In this document: piece by piece, positions 1 to 12,127 of the stretch
Layout of the letters: each line of letters begins with the position of its first letter
Numbering within the stretch: the first letter of the stretch is position 1
NCBI GenBank assembly: GCA_030765065.1
Contig: CM060986.1
Coordinates: forward strand, 80,841,573-80,905,572
Source of the DNA: Deroplatys truncata
Taxonomy: Eukaryota > Arthropoda > Insecta > Mantodea > Mantidae
Direction: 5' to 3'
Length of the DNA: 64,000 bases
Program-made: the position numbers and the translations under genes
Notes under the pieces: model-generated
What the model saw: only the letters and a program-made list of their open reading frames with translations
The model's database searches: none
Told to the model about the DNA's origin: nothing

Positions 1-1454
1 GTTAGACATTCTCTGGTTAGGAACTACATTGCGTTGTACGACATCGGAATAGAGCCTATCAAGACAATATCATGGACTAACTTATTCCGTGATTCTATGT
101 GGGGATAAGCCGTTATTCTGAGAATAGCGTGTAAAAAGGAAAATGGCTGCTTGGGTACTGGACACAATTTTGTCCGGTATAAATGATGAATTTTCTTATG
201 ATTTTGAGAACCAGAAAGCTTAACATAATAATTTGTAGAGGGTTCGATAAATGAGTCTGCTGGAATGAGATTTAAGTTGAGAAAGGATATCGCGCTGAGA
301 TAATTTGAAGATTATTTAGAACATATGGTAGGCAGATAGATAAAATAAAGTTACTGTTTAAACCAGTATAAGATACATAGAATATTATGAGCAAAATATT
401 AGTTTACTGCAAACAGTGAAGTTCAATACTACCCAGATAAACACAAAATGCAATATAGCAATTCACTGCTACGACGCTTAGCGATGTATAGATTGAGGCT
501 AAGTTGTTATCGACGATATACAAAGGACTCCATAAGGTACAGAAACATCATTCAAAATGTAACTTAGCCATAAGTGTGAATGTTCTGTGCAATATTCAGT
601 ATTTGGAGGTTAGGAGCAAGTTTAGCAGTGAAGTTAGTGACATAACAAGCTTCCCGATGTGGGGAGGAGGTGTCGGTGATGACCATATTAGTAGAGGCCT
701 TCAGAGCTCCCATATTGTAATCTAATACTAAGTTTAAATTATTTGAGAGTAAAATCATAATTTTGCGTGCTGACAGAGTGGGTTTACTCCAAACGAATGC
801 AGAGATAAACTCACTTTTACCACTACCACTTATCTGGGTACGACACAAAGCAGCTGGATGGCATTAGAAAGAAGTTTTGGTCGAATACAGAAGACAGTGA
901 AAAAATAAGCATTCAATATCATTGCTTTGATTGATAATTTTTAACTGTTGCATTTAAGTATGGCCATCAAAAAAATGAGAGCTATAATGGTAATGTTTTC
1001 CTAATATCCTAATTGTACGAAGCATTCTAATATTTCTGTGGGTTAGCAATACTTGCTTACCAAATCGTTTAGCTTCTTGATCTCGGTGCAGCGATTCAAT
1101 TATATCTTAAGTTGACAGTTGCCTCGGCAATAGTTAAAATATAAGTTTTCAAAACTCCAATTAAAAGGTTATCTTAAGGAATACAATGACAGAATCCAGG
1201 TTAAGTGCATTATTTGTTTTGAGTATAGAAAACGAACTATAACTTCGGCTGGTATAACATCAACACAAGTTCAGCTTTGCACAAAATGTAAGGTTACAAA
1301 CTCAAATAGCCTAATCCTATCGCAACAAGTCACAGCATCTGTGCATGTATCTTCTATAATATAGTTGTAAAATCATAATTTTGCATCCGAACATACTTGG
1401 AAGTATTCATAATTATTTCACAGTACCGCAAACAGTTCAAATAATCATACTGAT
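1..1454. other. AT-rich DNA without a recognisable gene
   Basis: The short open frames here (73 and 94 codons) overlap on opposite strands and show no domain, signal peptide or splice structure that I recognise. No repeat shared with the rest of the window was seen. Confidence 0.5.
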
Positions 1455-1458
1455 AATG

Positions 1459-1500
<42 letters not shown>
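1455..1500. repeat. (ATA)n microsatellite
   Basis: About fifteen uninterrupted ATA triplets. Similar trinucleotide runs occur near 17948 and 50229. Confidence 0.95.
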
Positions 1501-1670
1501 GTTGATTGTGAAAGTAATGCAAATTGCTCCAGAAGTTTCAGCAAACCTTCTACAAAGTGATTACGCATCAAGTTTGCCATTAATGACTCGTAATCTAGCC
1601 AACATTAGTTTTAAATCCGCAAACAGCTATCTAAGGAATAAAACTGCGTCATACAAACCGTCGCCACAAA

Positions 1671-2760
1671 CACCATGTGATCAAAAGTATCCGGACATCC
1701 CCACAAGCATACGTTTTTCATCTTAGGTGCATTGTGCTGCCATCTACTGCCTGCTACTCATTATCCGCGACCTCAGTAGTCAGACATCGTGAAACAGCAG
1801 AATGGTACGCTCCGTGGAACTCACGGACTTCGAACGTGGTCAGGTGATTGGGTGTCACTTGTGTCAGAAGTCTGTACGCGAGATTTCCACACTCCTAAAC
1901 ATCCCTAGGTCCACTGTTTCTGATGTGATAGTGAAGTGGAAACGTGAACGGACATGTACAGCACAAAATCACTGCCTCGTCTGTTCACTGACAGAGACCG
2001 CCGACATTTGAAGAGAGTCGTAAAGAGTAATAGACATCTATCCAGGCCATCACACAGGAATTCCAAACTGCATCAGATCCACTCCAAGTTCTATGACAGT
2101 TAGGTGTGAGGTGATAAACCTTGGATCCCATGGTCGAGCGGCTGCTGATAAGCCATTTGGAAAATGCCAAACGACGCCTCGCATGGTGTAAGGCGCGTCA
2201 ACATTACACGATTGAACAGTGGCAAAACTCTGTGTGGAGTAACGAATCACGGTACACATTGTGGCGATCCGATGGCAGGGTGTGGGTATGGCGAATGCCC
2301 GGTGAACGTCATTTTCCGGCGAGTGTAGTGCCAACAGCGAAATTAGGAGGTGGTGGTGTAATGGTGTGGTCGTGTTTTTCCTGGAGGGGGCTTGCACCCC
2401 TTGTTGTTTTGCGTGACTGTGGCAGAGAGGTTGCACGACAATAACATCCCTGTAATGGACTGGCCTGCACAGAGTCCTGACTTGAATCCTATAGAACACC
2501 TTTGAAATGTTTTGGAACGCCGACTTTGTGCCAGGCCTACAATCGATACCTCTCCTCAGTTCCGCACTCTGAAGAATGGGCTGCCATTCCCCAAGAAACC
2601 TTCCAGCACCTGATTGAAAGTATGCCTGCGAGAGCGAACGCTGTCATCAAGGCTAAGGGTGGGCCAACACCATATTGACTTCCAGCATTACCGATGGAGG
2701 GCGCCACGAACTTGTACGTCATTTTCAGCCAGGTGTCCGGGTACTTTTGATCACGTAGTG
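1671..2760 (+). mobile_element. Defective Tc1-like DNA transposon
   Basis: The left end (1671-1700) and right end (2731-2760) are near-perfect inverted copies about 28 bp long, sharing the core GTGATCAAAAGTA followed by a CCGGACA-type stretch. TA follows the right end, as expected for Tc1/mariner insertion; the left flank reads AA, so one copy of the target duplication seems mutated. At about 1090 bp it is well short of a typical 1.6-1.7 kb Tc1 element. The missing part lies within the transposase, so this copy cannot move by itself. Confidence 0.85.
1802..2690 (+). pseudogene. Tc1-like transposase, disrupted and internally deleted
   Basis: The reading starts at ATG 1802 with a helix-turn-helix DNA-binding region (tract beginning MVRSVELTDFERGQVIG, then REISTLLNIPRSTVSDVI). 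It leaves frame around 2000. It resumes near 2121-2444 with RRLAWCKARQHYT, a VWSNES block and GGGGVMVWSCFSWRGL, and ends with a WPAQSPDLNPIEH-type block near 2460-2505. In active Tc1 transposases the VWSNES position normally reads S/T-D-E-S, so the first catalytic Asp appears to be Asn here. The segment with the second Asp is deleted between about 2435 and 2445. A C-terminal tail similar to the family (FQHLIESMPARANAVI) can still be read near 2605-2650. A clear pseudogene. Confidence 0.85.
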
Positions 2761-2877
2761 TATATATACCCTTGATAGTAATTCCAAGAATAACTATTCC
2801 AAGAGTTATTCCGAGTTCGTATAACCGGCCCTAGTTTCTATCTATGCACGACAGTTTCATCGACTCACAGAAAGTTC

Positions 2878-3427
2878 AAACCAATAAGCAGAAATATCTC
2901 GAAAGTGGGTAATGCTACAAAACTTGACAAATAACGCGCTTTAACGACATATACAACTATTTTATGTAGCAATATTTTGTCGGGTTTTTTCGATCTCATA
3001 CGGTTTGTGTATTATACAAAAGTCATGCAGCTGTTCCCGGAAAATTCAAGATATACATTTTGTCATGAAAATATTTTAAACATAGAGTGCTGTTTTTATT
3101 AAAATCCTTAAAGCAATTTTTGAGTAAATTAAAGATCACTAAAATTTTGGATGTAAAGTGTAGTATGGGATGGGAGCTTTCTTGAAATCATCTTGTCAAA
3201 TCCTTGGAAGATGCTGAGCTCAAATGCCAAATGTGTTATATAAGTGACTTTTCGTTTGGATTTCTGCTGTTCACACACACACACACACACACACATCTTT
3301 TTCTAAAAATGGTTTTTTTTATTTATGCAAGGTACCAAAAAGCGTGTATTTCGGTAAACTATCGATATGAAAGTTTTTGGTGGAATGCAATACTTCCTCT
3401 ACTTACTGTAGGGAAGTAGTAGAGGAA
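2878..3427 (-). repeat. TG repeat, partial copy
   Basis: About 550 bp alignable by eye to the full copies at 6596-7513 and 8670-9545. It keeps the internal (CA)n tract at 3273-3293 and the terminal AGAGGAAGTAA-type end, but lacks the other end. Three T/A-rich blocks (AAGATATACATTTT, ATTAAAATC, CTTGGAAGATGCTGA) fix the orientation. Confidence 0.75.
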
Positions 3428-3429
3428 GT

Positions 3430-5863
3430 AAAATGATTTGTTGCTGATAAACTTCTCTCTTTGTCCTAAATGATTTTTCAGAACCATTTCCTTGCATCTT
3501 AAATTCCCTTCATATCCCATGCTATGACATAAAATGGGCCCAAATCTAAGAGATACATTGAAAAATGACACTTCCCGTTCTGGTCGTAAGAGTGTACTAT
3601 ATTGCAAAGAGGGATCGATGCTAAGCGGGAGAAACTGTCTTCCAAATCCATTTAACTGCAGCGTTTTAGGGCGCATGAAAATAAAGACTGACTGAGCCAG
3701 TAACCATAAATGTCAACTATTATTGTGGCTTGTGCACAAAAACAATAGCAAAAATAAACAAGATATCCAAAACTATTCTTTCACCGAAAAAATAGCTTAA
3801 GTGTTTAGAAGCCATGCAGATACAGATATTACCTGAATAGCGCACTAAACCGACACTGTGTGGTCGACCACACTATAACACACTGATTACATTTGGGATA
3901 ACTGATCTGTTATGCCATCCATAATACCTTAGCGACTCTTTGTAATCTTACTCGGCGGCGGTCGCAGCTCCTCTATCGCCCATACCTTTAACACCTTCAA
4001 AGCAGCAGTTCACCGAGATCTATCCCAGATAAACAATGAAATATTTGTGTTTAAAATGAAATAAAATCTGCTCATTGTAATTTTAATACTATAATAAATT
4101 AGGTGCGTTTCCTTTGCTTCAATGTGTTGCTTTCACGTTACCTGAAAAACCCAATAAATCCTACATGAACTCTACAGTGTTGCCATCTACTGTAATACCC
4201 GCAAACACGCTCAAGGTTCTACCATCAGTGCTCCATTCGATCAGCATTTAATTATGCACAATTAACAAGGTAAGATCCTTTTTGTAAAAACTTAAGTTTT
4301 GAAATTATGACGTGGTCAATCAAAAACATGCACTACCGCTCGTTTCATAAACATACTCGTGTCTTAATTACTTCCATTATTGTTTTGTTTCAGAATAAGT
4401 TGTTATGCAATCCTACAATTATAAACGGGTTGCTACTGTATTCAATATCGTGCATAACTGACTCATTATGGCACGCGTGACAATAATAGCAATGGCATAA
4501 TAAAAGTTTCCCAAGTTGCCTTAGCTTACAGAGAGAAGATGTAACCATTTTGTGATATTCTTTTCTTTGAGCAACGAAGAAGCTGAAACCTCAGCACATT
4601 ATTAAATATAAAACAACGAATATGTGAATTTATAATTATTTAGCATGCTGAGTTAATAGTAGGCTACAGTACAGTCCATAAGATCTGCTTACTTCTCTAG
4701 AAGGGATGCAAGCTGTCTTGTTTATTGCTTCAACACGCCAGGTAGTGTCAAATGAAATGCTAGGAGAGGCGCTGACGTCTCGTCTACGAAAATGTGAAGA
4801 CGCTCTCGCTTATATCAACTATGGATGCCGAATTATTTATTTATTTCCTAAAATAGTGCTAAGACTGCATAAAATGTATCCAATTTGTGGATAATCTTAA
4901 GAAGACACTCATGATAATTCGTGCAATAGTATCGCTTGTTGCATAAATCAATATTAAATATGAGGTTGATTATCTACAGTAAAATTGATTTTTCAGTGCA
5001 GAAACCACGTAACTACCCTTTTAAGATTTGGATTTTTGCATCACTTAAAATTCCGAAATGAATGTCGAATATTAAGATTCTGCCTCTATAATTCAATGCA
5101 TTCCTTTGCATAAATGTCATAGTTTTGTAAAACAAATTTATTAAAAAATTTTTTCATGAACTCAATTCACCGTGACTGAGGATACATGTACAATGAGATT
5201 AATGCTAATGAATAGCTTTACTCAAATTGTGTTTCCATAATTTCAAGAAGTATCTTATTCATTGCCCTTGAAAAAGCTTATTCTTATTTGTTATTCTACA
5301 TAGAATCATCTCCTAACAGGTGACCTTGTACCCCTTCAATAAATTGCCTTATATCTGGGATTTTGTCTATAATTTATAATCAAGACTGCAAGCACATTTT
5401 TCCAGGATAGGGCTTCAATAGATATATTGTGACTAGTAAAGATGCAGCGTGCTATAGGAGATTTTTATGCCTTATATTTTCATTTTATTTTCTAGAGAAT
5501 ACTATATAAAATTTAAACAATAATAGTTATTTTCTAGCACCATCCCTGAACGAGAAAATCTTGTGTCAATCACAGAAAATGCATACATAGCATAGCCATA
5601 TTAGAAAAGGTAATAGCATTAAACAATAATTGTTCATAATAATTATTGTTATTTTCGTTATAGGAATTTTTTCCTGACAATGCTTTTATTATATATATTT
5701 TTTAAAATTTTAAGTTGCTATATTGTTGTCAATCTAAATAGTCTTGCCATTAAATTGTATAGTACACAAAAAAATTGGTTTTGTTAAATGGTAATACCGC
5801 GGAAATATATCAAGTTGTTTTTGGTGTGTATAATTTAGTAGTAGAAGGTTATAATACGAACAT
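3430..5863. other. AT-rich DNA, nothing recognised
   Basis: Short open frames only (105 codons at most). No domain, repeat or RNA structure shared with the rest of the window was identified over about 2.4 kb. Confidence 0.5.
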
Positions 5864-5865
5864 TA

Positions 5866-6203
5866 CAAGAGTGGACCATCTAAGTTGAGGCTGTACAATA
5901 TCTCTAAAACTAGGCGTTGTTGAAAAAATGTCTTGAATAAAAGAAGCTTGATAACATGGGGGAAAGTAAATGCTATTAGTCGTGTTTTATTTGGAGGACG
6001 TTGTGATGGTCATTTTAGGGTGAATTTAATTTGACCCAAATGTAGGATCCATTAAAAAAACAAATTTACCATAAAATGACTATTTATAACGTCTTCTAAA
6101 CAAAACACATAATAATAATGGCATTTACTTTCCCCCATAATATCAAGAAACTTTTGTTAAATACAATTCTTTCTACAACGATTAGCTTAAATGGTCCATT
6201 CTG
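5866..6203. mobile_element. Palindromic (fold-back) MITE
   Basis: The two halves of this 338-bp stretch are imperfect inverted copies of each other. Matching blocks run inward from TGGACCAT/ATGGTCCA at the ends, through GGGGGAAAGTAAATG (about 5960 left, 6123-6137 right on the other strand), to the centre near 6050. TA dinucleotides flank both ends (5864-5865 and 6204-6205), which fits a non-autonomous Tc1/mariner-type MITE. No coding capacity. Confidence 0.8.
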
Positions 6204-6327
6204 TATAAGCAGCATGCATAACATGGGGTTCATAATTGCAATGCACCAGCTGTATTGCACCATTTAATGGTAGAACCATGGTTGTAACTTAAAAATCATT
6301 ATCTTATTCAACAAAACAGTAATACGA

Positions 6328-6480
6328 ATACATCTGTGGTCGAGTGGTCAGCGTTCTTCTTTGCAATCCAAAATTTCTGGATTCGATATCCATCCGGGGG
6401 AGGAAAATTTTTCTTTAATTATAATGATTTTACTCTGCTCATTGTGAGTGTGTTTACGATGAAACAAATAAAACCAACGT
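6328..6480 (+). mobile_element. tRNA-derived SINE, family 3, degenerate
   Basis: The head reads CTGTGGTCGAGTGGTCAGCG, an A-box-like tRNA sequence, followed about 40 bp later by a B-box-like GGATTCGATATCC. The same head and a similar downstream sequence recur at 21752 (+), 11945-12085 (-) and 37985-38100 (-), so this is a dispersed repeat and not a tRNA gene. Confidence 0.6.
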
Positions 6481-6595
6481 TTTAAGCTATAGTCCAATTC
6501 GACAAATAATAAATCCGTCAGTTGTATCTAAAGTAAAAGCGCCATCTTATCACCATTGAAGTTGAAAGGGGCTATGCAAACAAAACAATAAAAAA

Positions 6596-7513
6596 ATCTG
6601 ATGTGTTACACTCACATGACTTTCTCTACTCTTGTACAAAGTATTTTTACAAACGCTTATTCTCCATCTAGTTCATGTTAATCGAGATAAACATTTGCAA
6701 ACTCTATCTTATTGCTAATTTTCTTGTAGATGTAAGGGGAAAATATATTTACAAGGGCAATATAGAAAAACAGTAGCCTTTAAGCACATACATATCTCTT
6801 AATAGCTGGTTGCTAGGTGCAGCACCATTCCCTTTGCCACAGATAATACTCTTTGCATATCCAAGACAAAAAAAATGAATAACGAATTCCCAATTGAGAA
6901 AATAAGTATTGAAAAATTTAAGGGAATAACAAGCAATATCTCGAAAATGGTTCACTCAACAAAAAAAATGTATATCACATAAATTGTGTATTTTAACGCG
7001 ATCTACATTTTTTGTGTAGTAACATTTTGTCTATCTCTTATGGTTTACCAGTTATGCAAAAGTCGTTCACAATAAAGAATACTTTTGGAGACATTCCCAG
7101 AAAATTCAAGATATACATTTTATTTACCATAAAAATATCTTAAACATATGATATTTTAATCAAAATCGTTAGAGCCATTTTTGAGAAAATTAAAATTTTC
7201 GAAAAATCTTCCATGTAAAGGGTACTCTGGGGTGGGGGGATTTTCTTGAAAACCTTCGTGTCGCATCCTTGGAAGATACTGAACCTAAATACCAAGTTTG
7301 GTGTTTTTCCGACTGTTCGTTTCTGAGTTATGCTGTTCACAGTCACACACACAGACAGACACACACACAGACACACACACGGACATGTTTCCAAAAATGC
7401 TTTTTTTGGATTCAGGGGGTCTCAAAACATGTATTTCCGGTGAAATCTCGGCATCGGAATTTTGGGTGGAATACAATACTTCCCCTACTTACTATACGTA
7501 GTAGAGAAAGTAA
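6596..7513 (-). repeat. TG repeat, full-length copy
   Basis: About 918 bp. On this strand it begins with GATGTGTTACACTCACATGA and ACTTTCTCTAC, and ends with GTAGTAGAGAAAGTAA. The internal CA/CAGA tract lies at 7340-7381. The first ~450 bp are nearly identical to the copy at 42183, which suggests recent shared ancestry. Both ends carry inverted ACTTTCTCTAC/GTAGAGAAAGT, but conserved sequence extends beyond them on one side, so a simple TIR transposon is not established. Poly-His/Thr open frames over the CA tract are artefacts. Confidence 0.85.
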
Positions 7514-8100
7514 TTATCTGATGTTATATTCACATGGCTTTCTCTATAGATTCTTCTGCATATTAGTCCTACAAACGGTTATGTTTCTATTTATTTTATA
7601 AGCATTAATTGAGATAAATGTTTGAAGAAATGGTTTCATATATATTTCAAGGGGAGGCTGAACCGATACTTAAATATATTTAAAAGAAACAAACCAATAT
7701 CGACTTAGGAGTTCGAAAAGGTTTAGCAGTTATTTAAAAACTTAAATCAGTAAAAATTATTGACACAAAAAGTGAGTTAAATTGGGTGTTTTAACCGGAT
7801 CTACATTTCTGTGTGGTAGGTTTTTGTCTGTATCTTATGTTTTACAAAATGTATTCGGAATGGAGTTCTTCACAGTCTATTTGCAGAACGTTTAAGATAA
7901 ACATTTAGTTTATGCAAATATTTTAAACCTAGTATTTTAATTAAAATTGTTAGATACATTTTTTGAGAAGAAAACTATAAAATATATCTGTATAAAGGGT
8001 AGTTTGACACGGGAGGATATTTCTCGTGGCTAATCTTTGGAAGCTGGCGAACTTAAATACCAAGTTTGGTATCTCTTGGTATAGAGTTCTTATGTGGAAT
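7514..8100 (-). repeat. TG repeat, degenerate copy in tandem with the previous one
   Basis: Starts with CTGATGTTATATTCACATGG and GCTTTCTCTA immediately after the end of the preceding copy, in the same orientation. It has lost the CA tract and the terminal block. Confidence 0.7.
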
Positions 8101-8289
8101 ACAACATTGTCGCTAATTACAATGTTTAAGATGCGGACAAAGTAACAGTGGTGACTAATAACAACAAGGAATACAAAAGGAAAAAGACCCAAAGTAATGT
8201 TTTCATTTTTGCATTTATAGGTTAGGAATGTGTTATACAACGAAGAGGGACACTTCGCGCACTGCAACCTACATAGATCTATCTTGGCT

Positions 8290-8663
8290 ACCATTCCCCA
8301 GGAGGAAGGGATGAAGTGATGAAACCATATGAGGCCACAGGTCACAGGTAGACAGGCCACAGAGACGCGGAAGTCCCTAACAGTTCCAGGCTCGAAGAAC
8401 CATCCCACTGCTGGAACTGTCCAGAGAAGGCGATGGACGACCCTCGATCAAACAGCCCTCTATGGCCACGGAGAGTACTCTTTTCTTTGAGCAAATGTCC
8501 AGCCAACTGTCCAGATGGAAACTGAATAAATGGGGAGTTATGCAAAGGAAATGATGGTAGATGAGAAGCCACCCCAGTATTAGCCTACAGGCCAGGGAAA
8601 ACCACAAAAAACCCAAGGTCAGATTGGGTGGTCGAACCGGATTTGAATCTTCCCGAACGCAAG
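8290..8663 (-). mobile_element. tRNA-derived SINE, family 2, degenerate
   Basis: The right end (8600-8660) resembles the reverse complement of a tRNA-like head with a B-box-like GGATTTGAATC. The adjacent GAAGCCACCCCAGTATT and AACCACAAAAAACCCAAGGT stretches match the element at 30050-30300. GC-richer than its surroundings. The 161-codon open frame across it is not a gene. Confidence 0.55.
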
Positions 8664-8669
8664 CTTCAC

Positions 8670-8799
8670 TTTTTACTTTCTCTACTACGTATAGTAAGTA
8701 GGGGAAGCATTGCACCCAAAAATTTGATACTGAGATTTCACCGGAAATATATGTTTTGAGACCCCCTGAATCCAAAAAAAAGGCAGGTTTGGAAATATG

Positions 8800-8844
<45 letters not shown>

Positions 8845-9545
8845 CGCGTCTGTGAACAGCATAGCTCAGAAACGAACAGTCGAATAAACACCAAACTTGA
8901 TATTTAGGTTCAGTATCTTCCAGAAATGCGACATGAAGGTTTTCAATAACATCCCCACACCCCAGATTACCCTTTACATGGAGCATTTTTCGAAAATTAT
9001 AATTTTCTCAAAAATGGCCCTAACGATTTTGATTAAAATATCATATGTTTGAGATAGTTTTATGGTAAATGAAATGTATATCTCGAATTTTCTGGGAATG
9101 TCTCCAAAAGTATTCTTCATTGTGAAAGACTTTTGCATAACTGGTAAACCATAAGAGATAGACAAACCTTTACTACACAAAACATGTAGATCGAGTTAAA
9201 ATACACAATTTATGTCATATACACTTTTTTGTTGAATGAACCATTTTCGAGATATTGCTTGTTATTCCCTTAAATGTTCCAATACTTATACTTTTTCTCA
9301 AATTCGTTATTCAATTTTCTTGTCCTGGTACTGCAAAGAAAATGGAATACTCCACATAGCAGACAGCTCTTAAAATATCTGACTATAGCTTAAAGCCTAC
9401 CAATTCCCCTTGCATCTACAAGAAAATTAGCAATAAGATTAACATCTCGATATCTCGATTAACATGAAGCATATGGAGAATAAGCGTTTGTAAAAATAGT
9501 TTGTACAAGGGTAGAGAAAGTCATGTGAGTGTAAACACATCATAT
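8670..9545 (+). repeat. TG repeat, full-length copy
   Basis: Begins TTTACTTTCTCTACTACG and ends GGGTAGAGAAAGTCATGTGA. The (TG)n tract at about 8800-8848 runs into a short (CG)n stretch. It is the mirror image of the copy at 6596-7513, with the pair of degenerate or SINE sequences between them, so transcripts or single strands could fold back. Confidence 0.85.
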
Positions 9546-10069
9546 TTTTTGTTTATAATATGTACAGTGTGTTAAATTCTGAAGTGATTTTTAAAGATAA
9601 TATACTTTATATACTAAGAGTATTATATTTAATGATGCTACAGACTTGTTGTACATATCTTCTTTGGCAGTCATTACTTCACCAGATTCAAGAGATGCGT
9701 GTCTTCGTTTTGTTGGTAAACAAACCCATTTGTGCTGTTTGTAATTCACTCACGTCCATCATACAGCGTAAAGGAAAGCGAAGACGTCATATTTCACCCT
9801 TATCGGCATCGTGCCTACTTCCCGCTATTCATTCCTATGCATATGGTCAAGTGCAGCTTTATGGCTCCAAATAAAATTACTCAGAGATAAAAGAAGATTA
9901 TATGCGATGTAAGTTCCACAGTATTATGAAATAAAATATTTTCATATGTGTAGTATGTAAGTCGTCTTTTGTATATCAGCTTTAAAACTAGCCTTTTCTG
10001 TTGCTACAAGTGGTTCATAAGCTACAATAAGGTCATATTACTCTCTCTTCTACCTTCGAGCAGTAATTA
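9546..10069. other. No recognised feature; one unassigned open frame
   Basis: A 104-codon frame at 9560-9874 (+) has a Leu/Ile-rich first third followed by a basic stretch (QRKGKRRRHIS). I recognise no family, and nothing around it looks like a promoter or splice site of quality. Probably chance. Confidence 0.3.
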
Positions 10070-10390
10070 GAGTATTCTACCCAAAAATTCCATGTTCAGT
10101 ACTTCATTTTAATACACGTTTTGTGTTCTCCTAAAACCGTTAAAAACATTTCTAGAAAAAGAAGTGTATGGGCATGTCTGTGAACAGCATAGCTTTAAAA
10201 GGTAAATTCCGATAAATGCACAACCTTGTATTTAAGCTCAGTATCTTCCAAATATGCCACACACTGGGAGTTGGTTAGGAATCTTCAACTGCAACTACCC
10301 TACACTTGGACAATATTTATTTTCTCAAAAAGACTCAAGAAATTTTGAATAAAATACCAAATATTTAAGATATATAGATGTATTTGTTTC
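10070..10390 (+). repeat. TG repeat, old partial copy
   Basis: Matches the first ~300 bp of the family with many changes: a TTCTACCCAAAAATTC block, then GTGAACAGCATAGC and a CAGTATCTTCCAAATATGCC block. The TG tract is reduced to a few units. Confidence 0.6.
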
Positions 10391-10402
10391 TTTACTCTTG
10401 AT

Positions 10403-10905
10403 TTACCGAGCGGGATGGCTCAGGCAGCAACGTGTCGCGACCGACGTTCTTGATCCATGGGTTTTTGCAGGGATTTCCCCGGGCCACCACGCGAATGCTG
10501 GGAAGGATCATTACATCCCTGAATTTCCTGTCCCTCCATTTCACCTCCATTCTCATTTCACTTCAACTTTCATCTACTTGGTCTCTTTCAGGTTTGAAAG
10601 TGTCGGCGGGAGGTATCGGCGTGTGCATGGCAGGGGAAAGGGATGCTCTGAGTAGACCTTCGTCACCCGTAATAAGAGCGGTCTCTGGGTCTCTCAGGGG
10701 ATTTGTAAGCCCACAGGGGGAACGGGAGCCGGCTGGCCGCTGCCATCTGACGAGTTTGAATTCGTAAACAGTAGTGACCTTGCCCTCTGCCTATCGTGCC
10801 TCCTGGTCCGGCCGCCCTCTGTCTCCTCTCACCTCCCAGGGGTGCCCCGTCAGGGAGCTAGGTACAAAAGATTTGCGTATGTTGAGGTGCTACGTTCACC
10901 TCTGC
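10403..10905 (+). mobile_element. GC-rich SINE-like block
   Basis: The sequence turns sharply GC-rich. It opens with CCGAGCGGGATGGCTCAGGC, an A-box-like tRNA-type head, and continues with pyrimidine-rich tracts typical of SINE bodies. No second copy in this window confirms the boundaries. Two overlapping open frames (85 and 111 codons) show no domain. Confidence 0.4.
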
Positions 10906-11056
10906 TCCTAGTCCAATCTTTCCTTTTGATTTTTTCAAAAGTGCCTAACAAATTATGTTTCTAATACCATATACATATAAGATATTTACACGAGTTATAA
11001 AGTGTACATATTTAAGTTGCTGGAAATAGCCTCTGAAGTCTCCTTTTTCTTCTTTT

Positions 11057-11171
11057 TACTTTCTCTACCAAGCACCTAGTAGGTAGAGAAGATATTGCAT
11101 TCCACCCAAAAATTCTATACCGAGATTTCACCAGAAATACGTGTTTAGAGGTCCCCTGAATAAAGGAAAAG

Positions 11172-11205
<34 letters not shown>

Positions 11206-11797
11206 TTTAAAGCATGACTCATGAACGAAGAGATCAACACCAAACTTGGTATTTAAGATCATCAGCTTCCAAAGATGCAACACGAAGGTTTTCAATAAAA
11301 TACCCCTAGCCCTAACTGTCCTTGCATGGAACGTTTTTTTCTAAATACTATATATGAAGATATTTACATTAAAAATAAAATGTATATCTTGAGTTTTCTG
11401 GGAATAGCCTTTCAAGTCCTGTTCATTCGGAAGGGATTTTGCAGAATGTTGTATTTGTTGTAAGCGTTAAGCGATAGACGAAAACGTACTACACAAGTAA
11501 TCTAGATCTCTTTTAACCCACAATTTGTTTCAAATATTTCTTTTGTGGCACCCCCATTTTCGAGATATGCGTTATTAATGGTTCCAATTTTTTAATGCTT
11601 AGCCAGTGTTTTAAAGCCTGTCAACATTCAGTTGTTTTTGGCAATTCCAATGAAACAGTACGGATTTCAAGGCCAGCTTATAGCGTCCAGTTCTTAAACA
11701 TTTGACTGTCGCAGTTTCCCTTTGTATTTATAACGAAATGTGTAGTGTAGCTATTTCTGCGTAAGGAAAGTAATGTGAATGTGTCATTAGAATTGTT
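11057..11797 (+). repeat. TG repeat copy
   Basis: Begins ACTTTCTCTACCAAGCACC and ends GGAAAGTAATGTGAATGTG. The pure (TG)n tract is at 11175-11202. Moderately diverged from the full copies. Confidence 0.8.
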
Positions 11798-11944
11798 AAC
11801 CGTTTAATTTGTATAGCCCCTTTTAACTTCTACGGCCATACGTGGTGCTTGACTTGAGATACAACTGGTGGTGGTTTTATTCTCTGAGCTATCGGTTTTC
11901 TTAAGATTGGTACATTTTCAAAATTATTTTTACTACAACATCTC

Positions 11945-12085
11945 ACACTCACTCCAATATTCATATTTTCAATTTCTGCGGAGGTTCTCGTAGGATTCTG
12001 GCTACAAGAAAATTCCCGCCCCAGTTGGGAATTGAACCAGGGAGAAGCCAGAGCGCTGACCAGTGGATCACAGAGGCAATCACAA
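11945..12085 (-). mobile_element. tRNA-derived SINE, family 3
   Basis: Reading the minus strand, a CTGTGATCCACTGGTCAGCG head is followed by a B-box-like GGTTCAATTCCC. This matches the heads at 6328 and 21752. Confidence 0.6.
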
Positions 12086-12127
12086 TCCCCTTTATTTGCT
12101 TAAAGTTTTTGTTTTACAACTAGAAAC

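Noticed and set aside
8377..8862. 161-codon minus-strand open frame with a poly-Thr/His stretch
   Set aside because: Made of a SINE plus the CA tract of a TG repeat; the same happens at 7140-7600, 3204 and 26030 in other copies.
9560..9874. 104-codon frame as a host gene
   Set aside because: No family, no promoter or splice context, composition like the surrounding AT-rich DNA.
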